This document shows, one piece after another, positions 1-8,545 of a stretch of DNA of 45,261 nt. Each line of letters starts with the position of its first letter. Positions within the stretch are counted from its first letter, which is position 1. The position numbers were made by a program, and so were the translations under genes. The notes beneath the pieces are model-generated. The model was not told where the DNA came from. It saw only the letters and a list, made by a program, of their open reading frames with translations, and ran no database searches. Origin of the DNA: a bacterium (GTDB lineage Bacteria; Margulisbacteria; Marinamargulisbacteria; SXXA01); NCBI GenBank assembly GCA_018402095.1, contig JAGYJO010000001.1:1-45261 (forward strand), read 5' to 3'.

Positions 1-1489
1 TGATGTTGTCAGTATTGAGTGTGTTGGACTGGGAGATGGCTTGGCCGAAGGCACTGCCCATAGCGCCGATGATCTCGGTGTTGGCAGATGCATGACGGGC
101 CAACCCGATATCCGCGATGAGATCCGTTGTGAGTGGTCTGTGTTCGTAGATACGGGATACGCTGGCGGTGGCCGCCTCGGTGATGGGCGTGTCTGTCGCT
201 AGGATGCCGACATTTTGGAGTATCGCCATTTCGATATGGTCTAGAGTTGGCCGTGGTTTGTTGTTTTCCACGGCATCGAGATAGGTGGCTATAGTTTGGC
301 TGTGATTTTGGAGTTTTTGGAGTTTTTGACTTTCTTGTCCAGTGCCCAGTTTCTTGTAGGCCATTTGGAGCTGTTGGAATATTTTGTATAGCTCGTTTTC
401 CTGTTTTGTGTCTGTTTTTGCTGCTTCGGCCATCTCTCCGAACGGGCTGGTCTCTGTTGCCAGTGCATCCCTAAAGGTCTGATAGTCGTTGATGCCAGTC
501 GTTGTGATAGCTGTTAGGACGGCTGGTTGAGGGTTTTTATCTGTCGCGACGTGCTGTGCCATAAACATGAGACAGCGTTCTGGGGTCATCGTTTCTGAGG
601 ACACAGGCGCATTTTTATCGAATAGCAGTCCCATTTGGTCTAATTTCGCCCGTGCTGCGGGGATCAATTGAGTTGCATCTTGCGATATCACGGGTGTCCC
701 ATTAGCTACAAAAATTTCCTTTTCCATGGCGTTTGTTTGTGTGAGTGGTGGCTGTATGGGGGTGGCTCCCTGAACCCGTGTATCGCTGATGTTGCTGAGT
801 GCGTTGCGGAGTAGTTCGACTTGTCCCAGTTTGTCACGGCGACTGGGTTCTATTTTCCGGGATGCGATTGAGATCCCCTCTTTGAGATCCCTGAGTTCCT
901 GGGTCAGCTCTTGTACAATGCGTGCTACTTTTTTATCTTCTTTGTTGACGTTTGGTCCATCGAGATCATAAATAGCTTGATCGATGCGTGCTTGCGCGGC
1001 TTCGATGTTGCCAGGTGTTTTGTTGTGCAAGAGTTTTTTTAGCGATAGTGGGTCACCAGCTTTTCCTAAGATAGCTTCCTCGTAAATCTGAACAACACCT
1101 TGTATATCTACCGACGCAGACGAGGCTCTAGATCTTCTGGTTTGTGCAAGCGATTCAGCAAACTCAAGGTGGTAGGCGAGGGTGTTGGTTTTGCCATCTA
1201 CTGTGCCGTCTACTTTGTTTGTCTGGTGCGTCTTGTTTGCGTCTTGTGCGGCCTCTTGTTGGGAAGAGGTTTTGAAATAGCCTTTGTGAGAGACTGTTTT
1301 GTCGCCGACGGTGGTGTTGCCGATGTCTTGTAGCTGCGCCGTAACGGCTGTTTTGATTGACTCAAGCTTTGGGTTTGTTTGCTGATTCAGGAGACCTTGT
1401 GCAGTCCCCAATGCATTGTTTCGGAGTGCGGTTTGGATCGGATCTTCCGAAAAACCCCAAGCACAAATCGAGGCTAAAAGAGCCGACAT
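1..1489 (-). CDS. Family A large protein, copy 1 (A1), C-terminus beyond the window
   Basis: Reading the minus strand from the ATG at 1489, I translated 496 codons without a stop to the left edge. The protein is a partial, soluble, mostly helical sequence with no signal peptide or membrane segment that I can see. I do not recognise a family. It is clearly paralogous to the reading frame at 10616-12150 (A2): both share blocks such as KVARI-ELT, SRRDKLGQV (SRK...RRDTLGQV in A2), VNDY-TFRDALA and RLYENRPLT (RIYEHRPLT here). An in-frame TAG lies just upstream of 1489 and no good ribosome binding site precedes the ATG. The true N-terminus may have been removed by the transposase relic between this gene and B1. 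The role is unknown; its place behind a family B gene, and A2's place next to a deubiquitinase, suggest a secreted host-directed protein, which is inference. Confidence 0.75.
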   Translation of the reverse strand, partial: MSALLASICAWGFSEDPIQTALRNNALGTAQGLLNQQTNPKLESIKTAVTAQLQDIGNTTVGDKTVSHKGYFKTSSQQEAAQDANKTHQTNKVDGTVDGKTNTLAYHLEFAESLAQTRRSRASSASVDIQGVVQIYEEAILGKAGDPLSLKKLLHNKTPGNIEAAQARIDQAIYDLDGPNVNKEDKKVARIVQELTQELRDLKEGISIASRKIEPSRRDKLGQVELLRNALSNISDTRVQGATPIQPPLTQTNAMEKEIFVANGTPVISQDATQLIPAARAKLDQMGLLFDKNAPVSSETMTPERCLMFMAQHVATDKNPQPAVLTAITTTGINDYQTFRDALATETSPFGEMAEAAKTDTKQENELYKIFQQLQMAYKKLGTGQESQKLQKLQNHSQTIATYLDAVENNKPRPTLDHIEMAILQNVGILATDTPITEAATASVSRIYEHRPLTTDLIADIGLARHASANTEIIGAMGSAFGQAISQSNTLNTDNI

Positions 1490-1568
1490 TTGTAGCTACG
1501 AATATGTAAAATATGATTATTGATAATGTATTGAGTTTTTCATTTTTTTCATATAAAATGTAGCGACG

Positions 1569-3055
1569 ATGTATATTACCCGAACAAAAAAGACGGTGGG
1601 CAGCAAACAGTACCAGTCTGTACTGCTGGTAAAAAGCGTACGGATCAATGGAAGCCGAGACATAGGACGATTTTAAATTTGAGCCAATGGTCAACGAACA
1701 AGTGGCTGCGCTGGAAATTGCCTTGAAGGAAAAAGGGAATTGGGACGCTCGATGAGGTGACCGCAACGACAGAGAAGGGGATTGGCGGCGTGTTGGTTGT
1801 GGCCATTTGGCCAAGAAGCTGGGCATTACAGAGGCCCTGGAACGACGAAGAAGCGCGCTTGGCCATAAGCAATCGCGGGTCGATTGCTCACCCCAAGGAT
1901 CGCGGCTCAAGCGCGAATGGCAAAGATGAATGAGGTGGAGGCGTGTTTGGATGTGCCCCATTTTCAGAGATGACCTGCTTATAGCACGCTGGATTGGCTA
2001 AGCAAAAACCAAGCAAAGATTGAGGCCAAATTATTCAGAAACGATACGCAGATTCTGACAAAAAAACCAGCCTTGTTTTTGTGTGACATCACATCAGTTA
2101 TCTGGAGGTCGATAATGAACTTGCGAAATATGGCTATAACCGGGACGGAAAGAGGGTAACAATTGTCTCAGTTGTTGACCGACCAACGAGAGTGCCTGTA
2201 TCGATAGAGGTATTTGAGGAATCGATCTGATAGCACGACGGTGATAGAGCAAGTTAGAAAAAATGGCCAAACGATTTAAGGGTGACCGAACTTGTGGACG
2301 GTGGGAGATAAAAGGCATGATCAAGCGCACACAGATCCAAGCTAACCTGGAGAACACCCATTACATCACATCGATTACAAATGCGCAGATCAAGACATTG
2401 ATAGCACGAGGTGTTGTGCAATTGTCTTTGTTTGAAAAATGAATTGGTTGAGATTGAGGACAATGGCGTACGCTACATTTTGCGCAAAAACCCGATACGC
2501 GCGACAGAAATCAGCATTCACGGCAGTCTAGGATAGCCGTGATGCAGGGAGGCGATAGGCAAAGCCAATACCTATTTGGAGACGCATCCTAGAGCGAACG
2601 CGGATCTTCATAAAGAGAAGGTTATCAAACAACTGCGACGTTTTCATCTCCACTCGTTTGCTCCAGATTAGCCCTGACAAATCGTATTATTACACTAGAA
2701 ATTGACGCCCAAAAACAAGACGAGGTGGCGCAACACGATGGGTGTTTATGCGCTCAAGACGAATGTTTCCAAAGACACGTTGACCAAAGAAGCGGTACGC
2801 ACGCTACAAAGACCTCGCGGTAGAGTCTGCATTCCGAACGATCAAAACGGGCATGTTAGAAATCCGACCCGTCTACGTCAGAAAAGAATCCAGACACGGG
2901 GCCATGTCTTAGTGACGATGTTGGCCTATATGATTGCCCAATCCTTTTGGAATCGATCAAGCCACTTCAGCTCACCGCAACTGATGCTTGAGGTTATGTC
3001 TCCCAGCTCCAAACCATTCAGCTGTCAGTCCAAAGACCAACCTCCCTCCCGTTAA
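1569..3055 (+). pseudogene. IS1634-type transposase remnant, multiply frameshifted
   Basis: Fragments of one transposase are spread over all three plus frames. The N-terminus starts at the ATG at 1569 (MYITRTKKTVGSKQYQSVL), typical of IS1634-family transposases. Middle fragments near 2080-2170 read DNELAKYGYNRDGKR, and near 2440-2520 there is a piece with NGVRYILRKNPIRATE. The C-terminal DDE region is at 2702-3055, with GVYALKTNVSKDTLTKEAV and the RGHVLVTMLAYMIAQSFWN tail. At least three frameshifts are needed to join them, so the element is dead. It lies between B1 and A1, which are otherwise arranged like B2-A2, so it probably inserted into the duplicated cassette and may have removed the start of A1. 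I did not find convincing terminal inverted repeats. Confidence 0.8.
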
Positions 3056-3235
3056 AATCCAAACCCCAACCCCTGTCTGCGCCACCATCTTTCCGCCCTC
3101 AATCTCAAAATCCCACAACCTCAGCTTTACGCCTAGTCACAGAAAAAGTTTTCTTGTGGCTATTTAACCTCAGAAATTTTATAGGGAAGATCCGTTGGAT
3201 ATCGGTGAGTGCCTTGTGTTTCTACGGCGTAAATC

Positions 3236-6200
3236 TCATTTCTGATCAGATTCCGGCAATTGATCCCCAGCGTTTGACCTGTTATTGCTGTCGGGGTACC
3301 CCAAAAATGTACCGGCTTCCAGTCTGTACCGGATATTGTTTTGTTTGGTGATGAGGTTATCTAGGCGCGGCTTGAGGTGGCTTTGGAATTCTGTTTCTTG
3401 TGCTGTGATATCAGCTGTGCGTGTTGTTTGATCTAGGCGTTTGGTCTCTGTATCGCTCATCTGAGTTGCATTGGTGTCTATAGCTGCCTGGATCTTGTCT
3501 TTGGTGAGATCTTCGGTAGGTACTTTTAATGCGAGATCTATGATTTTATTTATAGTGTCGAGTGAGCGGGTGAGCTTTCTAATGTTAGCATGCTTTTGCT
3601 GTTGTGCCTGATACGCTTCATCCGCAGTTTTGATATCCGTGTCTAGTGCCGTTTTCTTTGACTCGAGTTCAGCTAATATTTTTGTCTTGACTAAACTCTG
3701 CTTCGTGCTCTTTAGGGTATCGTTTTTTTCTTGCAGTGTAAGTTTGAGTTCATCGATGGGGGTTTGGGAAGTTTGTTGTGTTTGTTGATCAGAGTTAGGC
3801 TGAGGCTTTAACGCTTGTTTTTTGGTTTCTAGTGCGTCAATTTTTCCGTTTAGGGCATCTATAGCTGACTTTGTTTCCTGTGATATTTTATCAGTGAGGG
3901 CTCTACGTAGCTGAGTGATTGTATCTGCGTGATCCAATTCAACTTCTGCCGGAATAGCACTTATTTTATGAGGTAACTGAAATGGCGAGAGTTCTCTATT
4001 TTTCTTTGCACTCGCAATTAGCGGGGCACTTTTTTCTCTGACGAAAGCGGTAACCTCCAGATCAATTGCGTGGTTGATTTTCTGTCCAACTGTCTGAGCA
4101 TCTTGTAGTGGTTCTAATGTGAGCCTGAGTTTGTCTATTTGTGTTTGAAGTTTTAGTTGCTTCGTTGCTCTCGATATCTGCGTTTCTAGTTCTTGAATAT
4201 TCGTCTTTAACTGGTCTATTTCCGCTTCAGTAGTTGATTTGTCATGCTTGTAAGAGTCTATCTCTTGGGGAAGATTTGTATTTGTCAATTGCCGGGTTGC
4301 GTCTATCTCTTTCTGGAGATCTTTCATCTCATTTTTTGCGGCCTTTGTGCCCATCATTCCCATTAGGCTGGGCAACTTGCTGAGAACTGTTTCTGCTGGT
4401 GGGGCATCCAGTGCGGCGTCGGCGGCGATCATCGTGCTGATCCCTTTGTCCAGACGGGTACATGTTTGGATCATTTCTTTGAGGACGGCGAGTCGTTTGA
4501 TCTGTGCTGCGTCCTCTGTTTTGGTGTAGAAAACGGTGTCTTTGAAAGTTTGATTCGTTTTCATGAGTTCCAAGCGTGTACTTTGTATTGTTTGTCGTAC
4601 GGCTGTGATGTCTTGCTGATCTAGCTGCGTGCTGATCTTCTCCATGGCCTTTTGGAAGGCTGTTGCATCCTGGCTCATAGCGGTATGTATAGACGAATAA
4701 CCGTTGGGCATCGCCTGACTCTGGGCGTCATATTTATCTGCTTTGGCCTGTCCGTCGTGGGCCAAAAGTTTGACATGGTCTTGCAATGTGGTGGGTTTTG
4801 CTTTGTCTGTGTCGGCTGTGAAGGCTTTCAATGCTATGGCATACGACGATTTTGGATTGCTATTCACGGTCATTGGTGGGGTGAAGGTCCATTTGCGGAC
4901 GCCAAGATCGGCCGTGCTCAGATTGCTTGCGACTGTTGCTTTGAGGTTGTTGTGAATACCCTCGATGAGGGCGATACGGATGGTGAGTGCCAGTGGCTTG
5001 TCGCTTGTTTTGTCGAAGGTGTTTTTCAGTGTAGTCGCCGTGGAATAGAGTTCTGTGAGCGCTGCTGGCGTTGGTTTGTCGCAGAATCTATCGACGGCTG
5101 TGCAGAAGTCATATTCGGGTCTATCTGAATGATTGACCGCAATGGGGTGGTCTTTGAGCGCAGACAGTAGGCTTTCTGTGGATGTTTTGAAAGCGGTGGT
5201 GAGAAAATCTGAGCGTCTTGCATTCAACGCTGAGACCCACAATTTGTTGGCGGTTTTGGGGACTGTGATGTCCATTGTCATGGCTGTTTGTAGGGTTTGT
5301 GTGTGTGCGGCTTGGTCCATACTCTCCAATCGTGCGCCGATAGCGGTGCCCCATTGGGGGGTCTTTCGGATCATCTCTTTGACGTCGGTACGTCCGACGA
5401 GCGCACAGAGTTGGTCGTCGGTTGTTCTGGCGATGACTTTGCCATAGGCGGCGGGGTCATTGCAGGCGTCGGCGACGGACATGCTGAAGGCCAACATATC
5501 GGGAGTGTTTTCCTTAGGCTTCTTGTCCAAATGGGCGCAAAGGCCGTCGAGGAGATCTTTTTCGAATCCTTGGAATTGGGTTTGCCATTGTTTGTCGTGG
5601 CTTCCTCTCACTGTGCGCTGTAGCTCAGTGGCCCATGTACTGTTATTTGTGAGTTTGGCGCTGATGCTCTGGGATAGGCCATTTTTGACCGTGGTGGCGA
5701 GTACGGGATAGTCTTGAAAAGAAACGGTTGCTTGGTTTGCGAGGAGCGCGCTTCGCTGTTCTTCCACGAAAGGTGCATAGGTTTCTGGTTTGTCTAAGGG
5801 GTGTTGGTTGCCTTGTGGTGCCTCGAATTGCTTTAATTTCTCTAACTTGTCTGTCGTAGATAGTGTTGTAGAGGTCTCTAGTGCTTGGCATAAACCGTCG
5901 GGGTAGAGGTCTTTGATGATCGGTGTTGTCGCGGACATGAGGTCATCGCTGTAGCATGTGCTGGGTAGCGTGTGTGCTGTGTCAGCGTGGAGATAGGTGG
6001 CTACCGTGAGTTTTCCCAACGTGGTTTGGGTGAGAAACCGTTGTGTGTCTTGAGCGTCTGTTTGTGGACTTTGTAAAAACGAACTGTTTGCTAGCTCAGT
6101 GCTGAGAGTTTTGAGTGCCGTCTGAATCTCGGTTTTCATTGTGTCTTTGGCTAGCCCATTAGGGAGCTGGGCATACTTGTTTTCGATTTCCGTGAATCGT

Positions 6201-6442
6201 TCTTTTAAATCATGAAGGAGTGTTTGGGGAATAGTCGTGGAACCAGATGTAGCTGGTTGTAGTAGCTTCGTCTTGGCGTCATCGGTAATAAGGCCTATAT
6301 CGGCGCTGTTCCCTGTGAATTTGGGTAAAGAGTTGGGCGGCGTTTCTTCTGTTCCGGGACCATGGGCTACGGATGTCGGAGATGCGGCACCACCTTTTCG
6401 TGTTGCGCTGCTGCTTGATGCTGTGGCTGAAAATGAATTCAT
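3236..6442 (-). CDS. Family B giant coiled-coil protein, copy 1 (B1), 1068 aa
   Basis: This is an intact ORF. I place the start at the ATG at 6442 (MNSFSATASSSSATRKGG) rather than the ATG 28 codons upstream, because AAGGAG lies 10 nt before it and the paralog B2 has the same AAGGAG-CCCCC arrangement. The first about 60 residues are Ser/Thr/Ala rich and look disordered. Residues about 90-680 are helical and parallel B2 (for example FLTQTTLGKLTVATYLHADT). Residues about 720-1010 are rich in heptad-like Leu/Lys/Glu/Gln patterns and form a long predicted coiled coil. There is no signal peptide or membrane segment. I recognise no known domain. The size, disordered head, coiled coil and duplication with family A are typical of secreted effectors of intracellular bacteria, but that is inference. 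The C-terminal block NLITKQNNIRYRLEAG is also found in the decayed tail of B2. Confidence 0.85.
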   Translation of the reverse strand: MNSFSATASSSSATRKGGAASPTSVAHGPGTEETPPNSLPKFTGNSADIGLITDDAKTKLLQPATSGSTTIPQTLLHDLKERFTEIENKYAQLPNGLAKDTMKTEIQTALKTLSTELANSSFLQSPQTDAQDTQRFLTQTTLGKLTVATYLHADTAHTLPSTCYSDDLMSATTPIIKDLYPDGLCQALETSTTLSTTDKLEKLKQFEAPQGNQHPLDKPETYAPFVEEQRSALLANQATVSFQDYPVLATTVKNGLSQSISAKLTNNSTWATELQRTVRGSHDKQWQTQFQGFEKDLLDGLCAHLDKKPKENTPDMLAFSMSVADACNDPAAYGKVIARTTDDQLCALVGRTDVKEMIRKTPQWGTAIGARLESMDQAAHTQTLQTAMTMDITVPKTANKLWVSALNARRSDFLTTAFKTSTESLLSALKDHPIAVNHSDRPEYDFCTAVDRFCDKPTPAALTELYSTATTLKNTFDKTSDKPLALTIRIALIEGIHNNLKATVASNLSTADLGVRKWTFTPPMTVNSNPKSSYAIALKAFTADTDKAKPTTLQDHVKLLAHDGQAKADKYDAQSQAMPNGYSSIHTAMSQDATAFQKAMEKISTQLDQQDITAVRQTIQSTRLELMKTNQTFKDTVFYTKTEDAAQIKRLAVLKEMIQTCTRLDKGISTMIAADAALDAPPAETVLSKLPSLMGMMGTKAAKNEMKDLQKEIDATRQLTNTNLPQEIDSYKHDKSTTEAEIDQLKTNIQELETQISRATKQLKLQTQIDKLRLTLEPLQDAQTVGQKINHAIDLEVTAFVREKSAPLIASAKKNRELSPFQLPHKISAIPAEVELDHADTITQLRRALTDKISQETKSAIDALNGKIDALETKKQALKPQPNSDQQTQQTSQTPIDELKLTLQEKNDTLKSTKQSLVKTKILAELESKKTALDTDIKTADEAYQAQQQKHANIRKLTRSLDTINKIIDLALKVPTEDLTKDKIQAAIDTNATQMSDTETKRLDQTTRTADITAQETEFQSHLKPRLDNLITKQNNIRYRLEAGTFLGYPDSNNRSNAGDQLPESDQK

Positions 6443-6452
6443 AATGGGGGAA

Positions 6453-6458
6453 CTCCTT
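6453..6458 (-). promoter_or_regulatory. Ribosome binding site that fixes the B1 start
   Basis: AAGGAG on the minus strand, 10 nt upstream of the ATG at 6442. B2 has the same hexamer at 15966-15971, 7 nt before its ATG, within a shared CACAAGGAG...CCCC context. The conservation between paralogs supports the internal start for B1. Confidence 0.75.
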
Positions 6459-6717
6459 GTGACACGATGTGGGGATGCAACTTTTTGTTTAGGTTCGTGG
6501 ATTCGTTCATTCCCTGGTTGTGTCATGGTGAAACATCATAATAAACCCCAGTTATTTAAAACGAGGATAGTCCCATTCGAAATCAACCCTCCGTCCGCCG
6601 TGCAGAGCCATCGTCGGCCACCTCCCTTGGTTAGGGAGGCTTTTATACAAGAGCCCGAGGTCAAGCACCTGTAGTTCCCCCGTGTCATGCCTCTCTTTTC
6701 CAATCTCCGCACCGAAC

Positions 6718-6830
6718 ACTGTAGGGGCGTGATTCATCGCGCCCGGTTCTCAACCAAAATCACGCGTCACCCTGTTTTTCATCGTCTTGGTTTTCGTAGA
6801 GACGCACGGCCGTGCGTCTCTAACATATCG
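6718..6830. repeat. Intergenic palindromic repeats upstream of B1
   Basis: Two inverted-repeat units lie in the gap between B1 and pilD. At 6722-6750 there is a GTAGGGGCG...CGCGCCC unit. At 6797-6822 there is a perfect 26 bp palindrome centred on CACGGCCGTG with arms TAGAGACG/CGTCTCTA. Units of this general form are common dispersed intergenic repeats. Neither is followed by a T run, so I do not call a terminator. Beyond them, 6459-6717 has no gene that I can support. Confidence 0.6.
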
Positions 6831-6849
6831 CGTCTCTGCGTCTTCGACA

Positions 6850-6873
6850 TATACCCATCCCAAAATACAATCC
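6850..6873 (+). repeat. Solo end of the MITE-like element
   Basis: TATACCCATCCCAAAAT followed by AC-AATCC matches the left end of the 116 bp element at 16243. The right end is absent here, so this is a remnant just downstream of the pilD pseudogene. Confidence 0.6.
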
Positions 6874-6952
6874 CCGATGAGGAGATCCGTTCCTCAGGAT
6901 GTAGTTATGGTATTCCTATACAGAAAGATGTGGGTCCTTATCTTTTGGGATC

Positions 6953-7699
6953 TTATTTTCCAAACAAAGGTACGAGAATAGGGGCGTGAAACACAAATGC
7001 AATCAACCATCCGATGATCATAGAGGGGCCAAATGGCATCTCGTCACGACGTCCTTTGCGGGCGCCTCAGTCAGTAGCCTTGGCAATACCGCCCACGAGA
7101 AACTCATATAGAGCGACACACCAAGAGAGACAGTCCCCACCAGGTGCCGATACCGGCGGCCAACATCATGTCGCCACACCCAAAGGTATCGCGTTTGTAG
7201 ACTTTTTTGCCAATGAGATTCATGGTCCACAGCAGCATGAAACCAACGATGTGCAGCCAGAAAGCTACGCAAAAAGTAGCCATCAAAGAGATGCCAAAGG
7301 GGGCCTGTCAAAATCAGGGGGAGGGTGAGCTTGTCCGGCAAAATATAATGGTCAAAATCGATGCAGAAGAGGGCCATGAGTACGCTGGCAAAGATACTGG
7401 CCTGAACAAAGGCCATGCTGGGCCCAAATTGATACCAAAACATGACAAACAATGCGGACATGGCGACCTCGACCAAGAGGTAGCGAAGGGGAATTCTGAC
7501 GCGACAAAAACGGCATTTCCATAGGAGAAAGACATGGCTGAGTACGGGGATCAGCGACGGCCATGTCAGGGTGTGTTTGCATTAGGGACAGCGAGATCGG
7601 CCGGTCCGACGAGGCGAAGTGGGAGTCTGTGGATGACCATATTGAAACTCCCCACGATGGCACCGGGATAGCGGTGAAAACGGTTGTTTCGATGTTCAT
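6953..7699 (-). pseudogene. pilD: Prepilin peptidase (type IV leader peptidase) pseudogene
   Basis: PilD cleaves and N-methylates type IV prepilins and type II secretion pseudopilins in the inner membrane. Family motifs appear in order but in different frames. Near 7660 there is GAIVGSFNMVIHRLPLRL. Near 7510 there is a single remaining CxxC (CRFC) followed by RIPLRYLLVEVAMSALF. At 7320-7400 the first catalytic Asp motif reads CIDFDHYILPDKLTLPL. At 7160-7200 the second catalytic Asp motif reads FGCGDMMLAAGIGTWWG. The C-terminus at 6953-7040 reads RRDEMPFGPSMIIGWLIAF. At least three frameshifts separate these parts, and the first CxxC pair is not visible. No pilus genes are nearby. The gene was present and has been lost. 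Confidence 0.85.
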
Positions 7700-7775
7700 A
7701 GTAGTAGTGGCTCCTTTTTTCGTTTTGGTGATAATAGCTATAGTTTGAAATTCCACCCCCTGACCCCTCCCGGGG

Positions 7776-7980
7776 GTAATCATTTCCTAGGCAGGGGGGC
7801 TTGGGGGCCGTCCCCGAAAAAGAAACACCGCCTGCTCGCCTCCGGCGAGGCTGGAAGAGTTTTGAAAGGGCTGTCGCTGGTCCTGGGGTTTCTCGAAGGG
7901 GTGGTCCCTGAGGTTTCTCGAAGGGTGGTCCCTGAGGTTTCTCGAAGGGTTCGATCCCCCTCCCTCTAGGAAGCGGTTAC
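7776..7980. repeat. Composite repeat element with GTAA...GTTAC ends
   Basis: About 205 bp. The left end reads GTAATCATTTCCTAGGCAGG. The right end CTAGGAAGCGGTTAC is its imperfect reverse complement. Inside are a GC-rich stem (CTCGCCTCCGGCGAGG, 7834-7849) and three tandem 24 bp units (7879-7902, 7903-7926, 7927-7950; consensus GGTCCCTGAGGTTTCTCGAA plus GGGT). Related elements lie at 21495-21661, 28748-29055, 37621-37932 and 43587-43702. Confidence 0.65.
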
Positions 7981-8039
7981 TCCCGAGGGAGCAATGAATT
8001 TCCTGAGGGCTGCTGCTGCAGTCCTAGCCCTCAGACTCC

Positions 8040-8545
8040 AAAAGTGGAATTAAACTGGGTTATGTCCTCACCAGAATCATAGCGTGGTGGCTCTGGTGCA
8101 TTTACAGAGGAAACTAGGCGTTTATTGCTTCTGGGCGGGGCTGGCGGGGAGAAGGTCATGTCGGTCAACGGAGATTGCCCTGCGTTTCAGGTCAGATGCG
8201 TGCCTACTCCCACTCGCAGAATGGCCACCTAATCGGGCATAAACCAGCCGAATAGAGTATTGTTCGGTTATGAGGTCTGGCACTAGCCTCTCAAATAGAT
8301 TAAGCCCGTTATCTTCTTCGTCTGATTTTTCTCCATCAACAAGGTGGCTTATATCCGTAAAATAATCCGAAGTGTGGTCGCCGAATATGTCCAGATTCTG
8401 TGGCAGGTGCTGGTGGTCTTGCAGGGCTAAAGCTTATGGGAGGGTGTCCTATGCCGCGAGGTGCCTCAAATGATACATCTTCTTCGTCTGATTCACCTTG
8501 ATAAACAAGGGGGTGCCACTATCCGAGTGTGGTAGCGGCCTAGTG
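8040..8545 (-). pseudogene. Decayed acidic, proline-rich C-terminal tail of the USP-like gene
   Basis: Downstream of the USP ORF, coding-like sequence continues in three frames. Around 8478-8494 one frame gives YQGESDEEDVSFEAP followed by FSPARPPAP. Around 8130-8400 a second frame gives FTDISHLVDGEKSDEED and NLFERLVPDLITEQYS. Near 8045-8150 a third frame gives MTFSPPAPPRSNKRL and EPPRYDSGEDITQ. The SDEED motif occurs twice and the FSPxxPP motif twice, so the tail was probably an internally repeated disordered segment. At least two or three frameshifts are needed to attach it to the upstream ORF. Function is unknown. Confidence 0.5.

Noticed and set aside
4652..5128. Plus-strand ORF of 158 codons inside B1
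   Set aside because: Antisense to the intact B1 gene, Cys/Trp/Gly rich as expected of an antisense shadow, with no start signals.
6443..6526. Longer N-terminus of B1 from the ATG at 6526
   Set aside because: No ribosome binding site there, and the paralog B2 starts at the position equal to the ATG at 6442 with the same AAGGAG context.
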